Positions 46,076-56,869 of a DNA stretch of 64,000 nt are shown piece by piece. The notes beneath the pieces were generated by a model. It made no database searches. It worked only from the letters and a program-made list of their open reading frames with translations, and had not been told where the DNA came from. The DNA is taken from contig JAJEKV010000013.1 of assembly GCA_021234155.1 (NCBI GenBank), positions 881,787 to 945,786 on the forward strand, read 5' to 3'. The stretch's first letter is position 1; each line of letters opens with the position of its first letter. Made by a program: the position numbers and the translations under genes. The DNA is from Isoetes taiwanensis (taxonomy: Eukaryota; Streptophyta; Lycopodiopsida; Isoetales; Isoetaceae).

Positions 46076-47333
46076 TCTGTGCCAGTTCGGATTCTCTACA
46101 AGATAGACCATTGCATGGACTCTTGAATCAAATAGATTAATCCTAAGTACAGAGTACTACACGAGATTTTGCAAAATGAAAAGAAAAAACAACAGAAAAG
46201 AAAAATGAAAATAATGAAGAAATGAGAATATCTTGATAACTGAGTGTGGAAAACAACATGATCTTGCTAAACACAGAGATCATAGTGAAACAAGAAAGAA
46301 TGTCGAGCGGTCTTCTGAATAAGGTCACATTGTGCGGACTGTGATTTTGTTTAAGAGAAATCAACATGCCATCAGGGCCATGATAGGTGAACCCAAAGAT
46401 ATCACGTCGTACTGGCTGTAATATTTGAAACGAAAAGGAATCAAGTCGTGAGAGTTGTGATATATCCATGTGTTTCAGAGTCGTGGCCTCTTCACGCCTC
46501 TCTCTTTGGAAAAATGCTTGGGTGACTTCTTACACTGAGTCTGTTTATCACACTGCATATTCTTGTCGAGTCGTGGCTTATAATTCAGGAATAACATGTG
46601 TCTTCAAGCACGGGACCAACACTCCCTCCTACCCCCACTAAAACGGGACCCTAGACTTGAAGAAAGGTTGGAACATCTTTTGGTGGTGGGTAGTGTTAGT
46701 CCCATGCACAAAGGCACATGACTATTTCTAAGGTACACAAAGGAACCCAAGGGCAAAGGCCCTCTGTCACGTCAGGAACAAAGACCATGCCAACTAAGAA
46801 GAAGAGACCACGTGAATCCACGGCATAAGAAACCCATGGCCATGAAGCGTGAATCCTAGAGTGTGAGTCTCATGCAGCACGAATCACAACAATTATGACT
46901 CCAGATATTATGGGAGATTTACCCCTATGTCAGGAGAGATTTTGGAATTAGGTAATCGATCTGAGACAACAATCTTTTTGCCATTTTGGGTCCAAGGCCA
47001 TTGTACTATAAATATCAGAAGCTTAGACTTAGAGGCTTAGACAAGTCCTTTTTTTTTGTTGTCTCATCTCCGTGCTTGGGAGATCTCATGTATTCGTCTT
47101 GAACATTCAAAGATTTTCCTCTTGGCATGTTGTTTCTCTATTTCTTTTCTTCCTTTCATTTGTTCTTGATCTCTAGTTACTTCCTTCAGCAAAATCCCCC
47201 ACGACACTCTATTGCTGAGGATTTGCTTGTTTGATACCAAGGTCCTCACATACGATTGTCTTGCAGGCTATCCCAAATTCGAATCCTAAACTCCGTCACT
47301 GATTGCCGAGTCTTAGCTTCTTTTTCCCCAAAG
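46076..47333. other. Unassigned region, possibly LTR remnants
   Basis: Around 46610-46640 the sequence gggaccaaca followed by ctccctcctaccccca resembles the LTR-end plus polypurine arrangement of a minus-strand element. No paired LTR is visible. Near 47000 there is a TATA-like actataaatatcag followed by sequence leading into the Gypsy gag start, which could be the 5' LTR and leader of that element. Confidence 0.35.
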
Positions 47334-48003
47334 ATGTCTTTTATGACTTTTACTCAAGAGGAGCTTCTCAGCCAAATTGCTGCTCGCTTGGCTCGACAGC
47401 AACGTCGGGATGCTACTCGTGACTCTTAGTATGGGGACTATGATATTGAAGGTAGTCGACCACATTCGCGCGCTCATTTGGCACCATCCACACCTTGAGT
47501 TTCTTCACATCCAAGATCCCCTACAAATTGTTGCAATTGTTCCCAACCACATTCGCCTTATCAAACCCCTCTTCATCAGACTCCACCAAACTCTAGAAAG
47601 CACTTATGTTCATATTCCGCCCATGGTGATCTGTCGTCCTTCACAACCCTCTTCGCCGCAACATGACATGGGGTACTCTGAGGTCTCTTTTCGCCCTACC
47701 TATGTCAATGAGTTTCCCTCTTTGCCATCTTTTCAACCACCTATTCATGTTTACAATATTGGTGACCTCCCACTTGATCCTGACAGATGCCATGTTGCTC
47801 CACTTAAAGACAACAAGCTTCATGCCACCATTGGACCCCCTGGCTCTGTGATGCCCCCTACCACAGCTTTGGGAAACCCCTCATGTTCTTCTGCAACTGT
47901 GTACCCTCAAGTCCCCATTTCTCAGCCTCAGTATGTATCTGCTCTTGTTGCATTAAAGACAATAAGTTTCTTGCCTCCACTGGACCCTCTGGCTTCTCTG
48001 TAA
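47334..48003 (+). pseudogene. Gypsy gag N-terminal region
   Basis: Starts MSFMTFTQEELLSQIAARLA at 47334 and is soon interrupted by TAG. Another frame then stays open through a proline-rich stretch. The start resembles plant Gypsy gag openings; assignment rests mainly on the downstream protease and RT. Confidence 0.55.
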
Positions 48004-48100
48004 TGCCCCCTACTGTAGCTCTGGAAAACCCTGTTCTTATGCAACTGTGCACCCTCAAGTCTCCATTACTCTGCCTCAATATGTATCTACTCTTGTTGCA
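47801..48100 (+). repeat. 147-150-bp tandem duplication inside Gypsy gag
   Basis: Copies at about 47801-47949 and 47951-48100 both run from ttaaagaca through tggaccc, then accctcaagt, to tatgtatct and cttgttgca. They differ at roughly one base in six and are slightly different in length. Confidence 0.85.
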
Positions 48101-49696
48101 CCTTTAGTTTCTGCTCCGAGCCTCAATCGGAAACTTCTCTACCACATTTTTGAAAATACTAAAGAAAAACCCATTATGGATCAAAACACTCAGACACACA
48201 TGAAAGAATTCGAGGCCCTCACTATATCAGCTGGGGAGGGGTCGATGCAAAGATGAGGGATGACCGAGGTAACCGGAGCACATTCTGAAAAGAGGCCACA
48301 AAACTATAAGTAAACAACCTAGCAACAAGGGAAATCATCAAACCAAGTAGGCAACGGGATCCATGTAGCACCATGCAAGCCTATTACCCTGCTAAAACCT
48401 CGTATACAAAAATAACCCACATGCAACCTTTAACCCGAGGAGAAAAAATTGCATGAATACTAGAAATAGCTTTCGAGGCAAGCACAACACATAACGATCA
48501 CTCCCAGCCAAAGATTAAGCTTCATATCTTCTCCATCATGCTGCATAGCGCACCTATTCTTATCGGCAAACTTAGAGAATATCCCATGCAAAGCCAGATT
48601 TTAATATGGTTCCTGCAAGGGTTATCTCCCGCTATTCGACTTATGACAGAGTATTTGCGACCCAAGTCCTTGGATCAGGCTATCGAATTGGTGAATCATT
48701 CTCTCAATGTGTCTTCCTGGAGTTCCCTTGATGGACCTCCCTTTTATGCCATCTATTATTGTTCCTCACACATCTGTAAACTCCCTAGCAATCTCAATAA
48801 TTGCAACACAGTCAAAGCTGGTGCTATATTTGTAAGTATCAGAGCCATCTTACTAATGAGTATAATTCTATCAATAGCCCGCCTCATTGCAAATGATACA
48901 ATATGTGCAATCACACCACGGAAGAATGTGTGTGTGCTTCACCCACACCCTTCTGCCAGAAACTTGTTTTTCAGGTCCAAACCCTGCCTCAGCAAACTCA
49001 CAACAACGTGGACAGGCTTCATGAAAGAAAAAAATTATTATGCCATAAAATCTCTGGTTCAACAATATAATTGGGTTGGCTTGGTGTCACGCCAAGCCCA
49101 CAGTACTTGTTCCTATCAGCTCACACCTCAGGATATACGGTCTGCCTATGCAGTTCAAACTATCCCTAAGGACTCTGCCACCAAAACGGTTCATTTTGAA
49201 CCCGACCTTGAACACATCATGCCTCACATTATGCCCAAAGTTTGTCAGAGTATTCCTTTCCTCATGCAAGCAGCTAAAGGCTGCACACTTGCCCATTTTC
49301 ACGCTACCAGCCGTGCTCAGACTCGGATGGTAGACCCCTCGGCCTCCACGCATCATCCATGCACTCAAACATATCCAAACATCACTGCTAAAGTTGAGCT
49401 CTTAAAAGAAGTGTCAGCTTCTTTATCCATGGAGCTTGCGTTTCTTGACACAGCTTGTGCCGAGACCCGCGTCCTCTTGGAGAGGAGCTCGCCAAAATTA
49501 AGATTCCTCTTAGTTTATCCACGATATTTAAACTTTTCCTTACCCTTCGGGAACAATTACCCTTGCCTATTATTCGTGTGGAGGTCTTGGCCACTTCCAC
49601 ACCCACCGTTCACGCGACTGTGGGAAATCAGTAAGTTAACCATGTGCAGATTTATGGAGGTAGTGCAACCTTTTCACGGACAGATTTCGACAACAA

Positions 49697-49894
49697 TTGT
49701 GCATCAAGCACTTGTATCGTGCTCCGTATGATATCAAACTTGCCAATGGTCACATCATGCGTCCACAAGATATCATTCCGCAGCTGACCATTAGCATTGG
49801 CGATCTCAAATTTCCACTGGAATTTAGTGTTTGGAGAGCGGGGAAAGATTCTGGTGTTTATGAAATGCTTATTGGCTGTCCTTTCCCTCGATAG
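49697..49894 (+). pseudogene. Gypsy aspartic protease C-terminal part
   Basis: IKLANGHIMRPQDIIPQ followed by LKFPLEFSV and YEMLIGCPF matches the second half of Gypsy proteases (LANG...I..IG...F...F.V....LIG). The catalytic DTG triplet is not readable upstream. Confidence 0.75.
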
Positions 49895-50394
49895 ACTAAG
49901 AGTACACATTATTGGACTACTGATCAACTGGTTATCACAGATGGCCATTTGAATATCACTATGGATTTAGAAACATGGCAACTCATCGTTGTTGCACATG
50001 TTGAACCGTCCTTATCTGACAGCGACTCTGATGATGTCCAAAATACCTATCAAGTCCAAGCTCTTACTGCCGAATTGCCTTTATCAGCTTATCTCGATTA
50101 TGTTATCCTTGGGAAGACATGAACCTTGATAAAGGTCATGCACAGGTCAACCTCGTGCGTTCTCTTGAGGAGCCAGAGTGCATTGTCTCCCTGAAGATAC
50201 TGCAATCCTCATAACCAAAACTTTGGTTGATCCAACACAAACACTCCTGTTCCACCACCACTAGTATGTCACCACCAGTTCTGTTGCAACCACCGGGCCA
50301 TACGGTCACCGATGCAAATGTTATTCCACATATCCAACCTTGACTTGATACAAAATCAACCCATTCGCTTAGCAGCTGGTCTCTCTCCACCTTT

Positions 50395-51340
50395 TTGAGA
50401 AAAAAGATGTCCCACTTTTTTTATGTGGAGCTACAAAGATTTATGAAAGAGTTAGGAGAGCTCACTATATCTAACAAACGACTCCCGCCCCATCTAGCAA
50501 CGCAGTATCGGCTCAACCCAAATTACCGTGACTATGTGAGAACTGAAATAGATATTCTAGTTGCCGATCTTATTTATGAAGCCAAATACTCAGAATGAGT
50601 GAGATCTATTGTTACTGCTCTTAAGCACAATGGTAAATTCGAGTTTGCATGGATTACTGAAAATTAAATCAGACCATGGAGTGGAACCATTTTCCACTAC
50701 CCTTCGCAGATAAAGTTCTTGAAGAAGTAGTTGGCCATGAAATGTATTCCTTCATGGATGATTTTTTTTTTTTTTTTGTTACAATCAAATCGCTATTCGT
50801 CCCGAAGATCAATTGAAGACCATGTTCACCATGTCGTGGGGCATCTTTACCCACAAAGTTGTACCATTCAATCTTTTAAATTCGTCTACTTTTCAAGGCA
50901 TTATGCTTTCTGTCTTTCAAGATTACATGAAAGGAAATGCTTTTCTTCAAGTTTTCCAGGATGATTTCTCGGCTTACAGTACAGAGGTGGGTCACCTTTC
51001 CAGTCTGGAGCTCGTTTTTCAAAAATGTGATAAATCTAGCATCAGTCTCAATCCTGAAAAGTGTACACTCTGTATTACTTCTGGCGTCCTTCTTGGTCAT
51101 GTGGTCAGCAAGCAAGGCATCACCACCGATCCAGCAAAAATGAGTTGCATCCTCCAACCCAGCGCCCCGCCAACATTAAGGAGACCAGATCTTTTCTTGG
51201 AAAAGTCAATTACTATGCTACTTTTATTTCAAGGTTGGTAGAGAAAGTTGATCCTATCCGTAAACTCACATGGAATGAAGCCAAATGGGCTTGGAATCCT
51301 CACGAGGAGGCGGTTTTTCAACTCTGAAGATTTTATTCAC
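50395..51340 (+). pseudogene. Gypsy reverse transcriptase, broken
   Basis: Pieces in several frames: YRLNPNYRDYVRTEIDIL, then PLPFADKVLEEVVGHEMYSF with MDD, then KTMFTMSWGIFTHKVVPF. The catalytic loop reads VFQDDFSAYS in place of VFLDDF, and SLNPEKCTLCITSGVLLGHV follows. A poly(T) run at about 50763 lies inside it. The order and blocks are diagnostic of Ty3/Gypsy RT. Confidence 0.9.
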
Positions 51341-51620
51341 CCAAGCTCCAGTTCTTGTACCTCCTCTGTGGGATAAATCCTTTCATGTCCATGTAAATAT
51401 CTCTGTCTTCGCTATTAGGGATGTTCTCTCCCAGAAATATGAACCTGATAAGAATAAATCCATCCGTTTTGCCAGCAGAAAACTCAACCCCGCTGAAAAA
51501 AATTACTCTAACAACTGAACGTGTAGCTTTGGGTCTCATTTTTTGTGTTCAACGATTCCGCCGAGTAGCAAAATCAAGTTTTTTGTTCATCATCAGGCTC
51601 TTCTGTAGTTGATCAACAAA
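51341..51620 (+). pseudogene. Gypsy RNase H, broken
   Basis: TQAPVLVPPLWDKSFHVHVN, VLSQKYEPDKNKSIRFASR and LNPAEKNYSNN match the typical opening of Gypsy RNase H. A frameshift follows before the HHQAL-like end. The DAS motif has become NIS, so the first catalytic aspartate is lost. Confidence 0.88.
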
Positions 51621-51959
51621 ACCGCGTCCACAGGACCATCCTCCCATGTCGTTATCATGCTCAACTTTTTAACCTTGTCAATGACATATAAGCTCAAAAA
51701 ACTTCATCAACAAATTTGCATGAACAAATCCAGAATGTAATCTCCAAAGCCAATCTCACGGATCTTCCTTCGATACAGTTTTGTAACTGGGTTGGACTTG
51801 TCTCAAGCCAACAACAATATTCAGATCAACACATGATCATGCCCAAACAAATGCATAGAACCAATATGATATTACCAATACCTATAACCCATTCAGAACA
51901 AATTTGTCCAATTTCAGAAAAGAAGCTGCATTTGGGGAAGGCCACGAGCATGGAATTTT

Positions 51960-54900
51960 ATGCTGAACAATTACGTGGTGTCCTTAAACTTCAGAGAAAG
52001 GGAGATTGATACCATGAAAAAACAAGATATCTTGATCACTCATGAGGAGCAGAATGACATCCATTGCCAGCTTCTGGTGGAAGTCATGAGTAGACACAAG
52101 AAAGATTTCATCAAATTTACACATGCCAAGGCAACAGGTTTTAAGTAGGGTCTGATGAAGAAGGAATCGAGTAGCGAGTCATGTTTCAAGTATGGTTGGC
52201 CTACTGACATTCCTGTCACTCTAGTGTCCATAAGCGAGTGCATGTCTGCAGTGAGGAGAGCTCTTTGGGGACCCTCTCCTAATTATTATCTCGAGCAATT
52301 GAAACATCTAAATGATTTGACAGATGTGCGAAGATTGTTGGATATAGGGAAGGACTTGCCACCTGCAACAGTTGACGGCATTCACGCAAAAAATGTGGGA
52401 GCAAATGCAACTAGAGGCAATGAACATGCTGGTCAAGTATGCAGACAATGACCCACTTGGCCAGTCTTTCACATATCTTATTCATGTTGACCGCCTTGTG
52501 AAGTCGCATCTGTCAGTTTATGTTAGCAGACGGTATGACCCTGAACATGTCAGGGAGATTTTGAGGTCGATAATGAGGAATCCAGGCCAAGTCCCTATGC
52601 CAGCAGACGTGCTTCCTTGAGACAAAAGAAGGATGTTCCACTCCAGTGGACAAAGCTAGAGAACCTCACAGAAGAAACCCCGATGTGTGCTTTCTAATTA
52701 TTGATGGGCAACATTCTATTGAAGCACAAGGAGTACTCTCCAACCAGGCTAGGCAAATAGGACAAACCAAGTATCTGCTGCACTACAATCATCGAAGATG
52801 TCGGGTTCGAGTAATATGCCTGGAGCGGACCTTGCAGAAATTAGTGTGATGTTAAATGAAATGGATGGTGTGTTTCTTTACAAAAGGTTCGTGTAATTCA
52901 CATTTCTTTATTTTATTTCTTCTAGTGAGTCACGCCAGGCGCGAATTGCCTACAGGAATTCATGCCTGATGTGAATCTATATTGGTGGCAATTCATGTTT
53001 GGTGCGAATTGGCTGCACGAGTTCACGCCAGGCGTGAATCTATGCTAGCAATTCATGTCTGAGACAAATTGATGCTGACAAATCGTGCCTAGCATGAATT
53101 AATGCTGGTAATTAGCATTTGATGTTTGCCTGGCTCAAATTAAGTATATGAATACACGCCTGACACGTTTTAGCTTACTTGATTTTCTTTTTCATGCAGC
53201 CCTTACGTGGAGTAACTACACCATGCCCGCTAATAATGGATAGAGTATGGAAGAGCATTGCAGACAAAATAAGGAGAAACAAAGTCAGAAGAGTTTAAGG
53301 CGCTGGAAAAGACCTTGGTCCAAACTATTATTCAAGATAAGAAACCGAGGGGTGAGGAAGTTGGGGAGACTTCTGAGGCAACTTCCAGAGGCCCTACAGA
53401 TGTCTACAGGAACGTCTTTCCATGGATGAAGTATGGGCAAAGTGGAACGTGTTCTCGGATGTATATGCCCAGAAGTTGTTACCGAGTGCCAATGGAAGAG
53501 TGCGCCTGCAAGACACTTCCATATTTGATTTAAAGACCACTTAGATGAGAAATTTTCAGGACCTACAGGATAATGAAATCATTTCTCTTTTAGATCAGTG
53601 CATAAAGAAAGAGGTTCTGGACGAAAAGAATTCATCAGTTGAGGACAAAAAGTGAATGGTGCGATACTTTAAAAAACATGCAAGTTGTGAAGGTAGCAAC
53701 CGGGGAGGAACTACAGAAGCTATCTAGTGACATAACTTTATTAGAGGTCAGTCTGCTGGACAAATACAGTATGTCTGCTGATGACATCAAAAAATATGTT
53801 TCCTGGTCCAAGGAGTTTTCGAGGAACAAAAAATAAAAAAGCCAACAATGCACTGCAAAACTACCCAAAAAGGTGACAACTGAACTTTGAAAAAAGGTTG
53901 CTATGTTAAAAGATGTTGGGGGTGATTCTGGTGCACTCCATTATCTGGTCTCTGCTGGGTATAAGGGCCTCCTCTCAGATACAACCATAGGCCATCGCAA
54001 TATTTCTCTATTTGTATTGGATAGCAGAACTGCAAAAGTAGATATGGAGATGAGTAAAAAAGACTACAACAATTTCTTTACTAGCTGCATAGACTTAACA
54101 ACTAAAAAGCATTTTACTATTGTGATTATATGCCCCCCAGAAGAACCTCATATGCATGCGTTGGTGGCTTCATACGACTTGAAATGCCTAAAGATGATTA
54201 GGGAGGGTTGTTTCTGTTTGAAACAAAGGATACAGATTTGAAAATGCAGTATAAAAAGCTCTTGTATAATTTTCATGATATCCCTGATGCCAGATGATGA
54301 TTATGATGCAGCTAAAAGCAAAGGGGCATCAGATAAAGGTGCATGGCAGTGTTTGCTTTTTTATGATCCTACCTTGAAAAATGTATTTTACAAAGCAAAT
54401 GACAAGGAAGAAGTAATTGATAACCAAGAGGGCACTGTGTTTGGCCTCTTTCGTAAGGACATCACTCCCAAATTAATGACAAAAGAGAAGGGGCCCTTGA
54501 ATGAAAATGGGTTTGCGATCAATCTGGCTAGTTATCTTGTTGAGGTTTGCGTCCCTTTTGATACCAGTTGTTTTGAGCATCATGTTGAAGGGTATATTTG
54601 TAGAGAAGCTCTGAAGACAGGAAGAAGGTGCCTAAGCTTCATCAATGATGACCAGTCCAGGGACTTCCTTGACATGTTTTTTGAAAAAGTACTAGCCATA
54701 GCTGATTGGGGTCCTCTCGGACCAAATGAGAAAAATCAACTTGCTCTAGTACCATACTCCCAGAACTAGAAGCTTATTCTTTCACCATTGCCTCCAAAAG
54801 ATGCTTCAAAATGTTCAAGAAGCTAAGCAACCCTCGAGGAGAAGGCCGAGCAGCTACAGAAGGAGCGTGAGATTATGGAGAAAAGCTTGGCAGCTATGAT

Positions 54901-55147
54901 AGAAAATATCTCACCTGGGGGAACAAATCATTCGCTTGCCATAAAACCCATTCCAGAAAATCAAGAGACAAGCTCCGGATCAAGCAAAAGGGTTAGGATA
55001 CAAAACTCTGAAGTACTTGTAGTAGAGGAAACAATATCTAAACTAAATGATAGAGTTGATGCTTCTGGCAGTCAAAGCCCGAGGAATGAAGTAGAGGATG
55101 GAGCTAGTGGTGATGAGCACAAAGACACACAACTCATTGATGACTAA
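51960..55147 (+). pseudogene. ParB-like plus methyltransferase-like relic (locus B)
   Basis: Readable blocks in order: YGWPTDIPVTLVSISEC (52185); after a shift, KMWEQMQLEAMNMLVKYAD and VREILRSIMRNPGQVPMP. FLIIDGQHSIEA with CRVRVIC follows (52690-52830), resembling the ParB/Srx fold motif VIDGxHRxxA. An intron with a repeat array lies at 52887-53199. Then DITLLEVSLLDKYSMSADDI (53720), KKDYNNFFTSCIDLTTKK and IVIICPPEE (54060), LLFYDPTLKNVFYK (54355), YLVEVCVPFD and GRRCLSFINDDQSRDFLD (54535-54690). An acidic tail ends at 55147. The last three blocks occupy the same order as in locus A (37822-39479), so I infer one family. ParB-methyltransferase fusions are known from phages and bacteria. Stops and shifts show it is decayed, or has more introns than I can place. 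Its motif I is degenerate. Confidence 0.5.
52887..53199 (+). repeat. Putative intron filled with a self-complementary minisatellite
   Basis: Donor AAAAG|GTTCGT and acceptor TTTTTCATGCAG| fit a plant intron. Between them, about 52920-53165 repeats degenerate units around gaattcatgcctg and cgccaggcgtgaat, spaced 20-30 bp in both orientations. The units can pair as hairpins, for example ttcacgcc with ggcgtgaa. Confidence 0.6.
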
Positions 55148-55169
55148 CTCTTTTGTTTTTCATGCTTCA

Positions 55170-55740
55170 GGCCTCTACCTGCTTGTGACAAAATCATTAT
55201 CTTCAACCTGAATGGTGTCCTGTGCAAAACATTTCCTAAGAAAGGTACTAACAGGGATGACTTCGAAAAAGTGCCTCTTGAGACCAAGACTAAGTGGATC
55301 TATTCTCGACCCCACTTAGAAGATATGATAAATAAGGCGTTCAGATTGTTTCATGTTGCTATCTGGTCATCAATAGAGCACGAACGCATTGAGGAAGATC
55401 TTAGATTATTATCCAGAATGAACAGAGATTTTTCATAATTTGGGACCAAACCAATTGCATAAAGTTTCAAAATTCGAGGGATCTGGATGGCAAACCGGTC
55501 TTTGTTAAACATCTTGGCACTATGATAGATCAGCTTGGGATCCAAAGGATAGAACATCATAATAGTGGATGATGATGCTCTTAAGTGCTTCTATGATCAA
55601 GGTCAGGCTTTAAATCCACCAAGTTATACTCCACTAGATGACTCAAGGGATGAGTTTCTAGTACTATTCATGTCCATCATGCGTGAGTTGGTTGCTGGTA
55701 AAATAGTAGCAGATGTTGTGAAATTGCAACCACGACTTGA
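55170..55740 (+). pseudogene. NIF/FCP1-type (HAD) phosphatase domain, broken
   Basis: KIIIFNLNGVLCK is the first HAD motif; plant relatives read LDLNG, so the nucleophile aspartate is here asparagine. IYSRPHLEDMINKAF and VAIWSS follow. After a shift near 55420 come FIIWDQTNC and GKPVFVKHLGTMI, then after another shift near 55555 IIIVDDDALK. This is the block order of NLI-interacting-factor phosphatases. An apparent acceptor (catgcttcag at about 55170) could splice it to the acidic tail of locus B, making a fusion, or mark a separate gene. Confidence 0.75.
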
Positions 55741-55818
55741 TATGACTAAGGACATGGACCCCTATTCTCGAGTCTTATTTGATAAAAGGGGACAAGTCCC
55801 TCGATGATGTAATCCTCA

Positions 55819-56515
55819 TATTCTGGGAAGGGACTCGCAAGAGACACAAAACCGGCCGCTGATATAGGCTTGTCATTCATCACAACAGCAGTATACAATG
55901 TTTGGAAGAATAGAGAGGGGTAGCCGACCATAGGAACAATATCGGACTACCCCGTAAAAAGAAATGTGCACAGGCAATATAGAAGGGTAATGGCAACAAC
56001 TTCTCATCGGGATAAAAACCCTCGCCTTTCTGGGTTTCGAGGAAAACCCTAACGAGAAAAGGTTGCCAAAGAACCTTGAATGTGTGGCCCGGAAAACCCA
56101 AGGAGATGGGTTGATGGCTAACACGAAAAATATAGCAGACTTTAAGACGGGCGAAAAGCCCGCAAGCAAACACAAAGAACCCCTAAAAACACTCGCGGAA
56201 TGGTTAGAGAAAAGCAAACTCATGCCCCCCATGCGCCAGGCAGAAGGAGGGAAGCAACGAATAGAAGAAGAGTCGCCGCGGAGAAAACGCAGATAACCGG
56301 GTCCAAAAGAGGAAATAGCCTTATATAGAAGCCCGCCCTTCTTCAGAATGGCGATCCGATGGCTCGGATCGATGCTATTCTGGGAAGGGACTCACAAGAG
56401 ACACAAAACCGTCCGACTACCAGAGAACTTCCTCAACTAGAAGCCGATGGCGTAAAACCTGCAAGCAACACAAAAAACTCTAAAAAACACCCGTGAATGG
56501 TTAGAGAAAATCCAA
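55819..56515. repeat. Direct duplication with an internally deleted second copy
   Basis: attctgggaagggactc(g/a)c...acacaaaaccg at 55819 recurs at 56377. The ends (caagcaa-cacaaa, then aatggttagagaaaa) match at about 56160-56215 and 56460-56510. Copy 1 spans about 400 bp and copy 2 only about 140 bp. The overlapping ORFs show no domain. Confidence 0.75.
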
Positions 56516-56534
56516 CATGTAGCAGAAAAAAGGA

Positions 56535-56860
56535 GAGCATCACCCAATAGGGTGGAGAACAGCATCACCCAACGGGTGGAAAACAATTACATAAAAAGAA
56601 ATATATCGCCACCCCGAGGTAGAAATAAACAAAGATCACCCCGTAGGTGGAGATAGCATCACCCATAGGGTGGAGAAAAGCGTCACCCAACGGGTGGATA
56701 ACAATCATGTAAAAAGAAATATGTGTCACCCTCGAGGTGGAAATAAACAGCATCACCCGGAGGGTGGAGAAAAAGCGTCACCCAGCGGGCGGAAGAAAAC
56801 ATGAGAAATAGAAATACAAGGCCACCATCAAGGTGGAAATAAACAAAGACCACCCACAAA
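56535..56860. repeat. Hairpin-unit minisatellite (CACCC-n-GGGTGG)
   Basis: About a dozen degenerate units contain caccc-4 nt-gggtgga, for example cacccaacgggtgg, each a small palindrome. They are spaced by A-rich linkers (aaaagaaatat, aaataaac). A higher-order period of roughly 120-125 bp is visible. Confidence 0.85.
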
Positions 56861-56869
56861 AAAAATGGT

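Larger units (their letters stand above)
47334..51620 (+). mobile_element. Decayed Gypsy (Ty3) retrotransposon
   Basis: Coding order is gag start (47334), gag core remnant (48538-48730), protease (about 49690-49894), reverse transcriptase (50395-51340) and RNase H (to about 51620). That is Ty3/Gypsy order, with no integrase recognised after it. Many stops and shifts break every domain. 48140-48530 does not match gag and may be a later insertion. No LTR pair could be identified by eye. Confidence 0.88.

Noticed and set aside
46610-46640. Second minus-strand LTR element suggested by accaaca plus a pyrimidine tract
   Set aside because: No matching LTR copy or coding domain in the right orientation was found; kept only as a remark.
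49060-49110. Apparent repeat between ttgggttggcttg at 49070 and tgggttggacttg at 51788, as possible LTR ends
   Set aside because: Similarity is limited to about 20 bp and does not extend, so it is likely chance.
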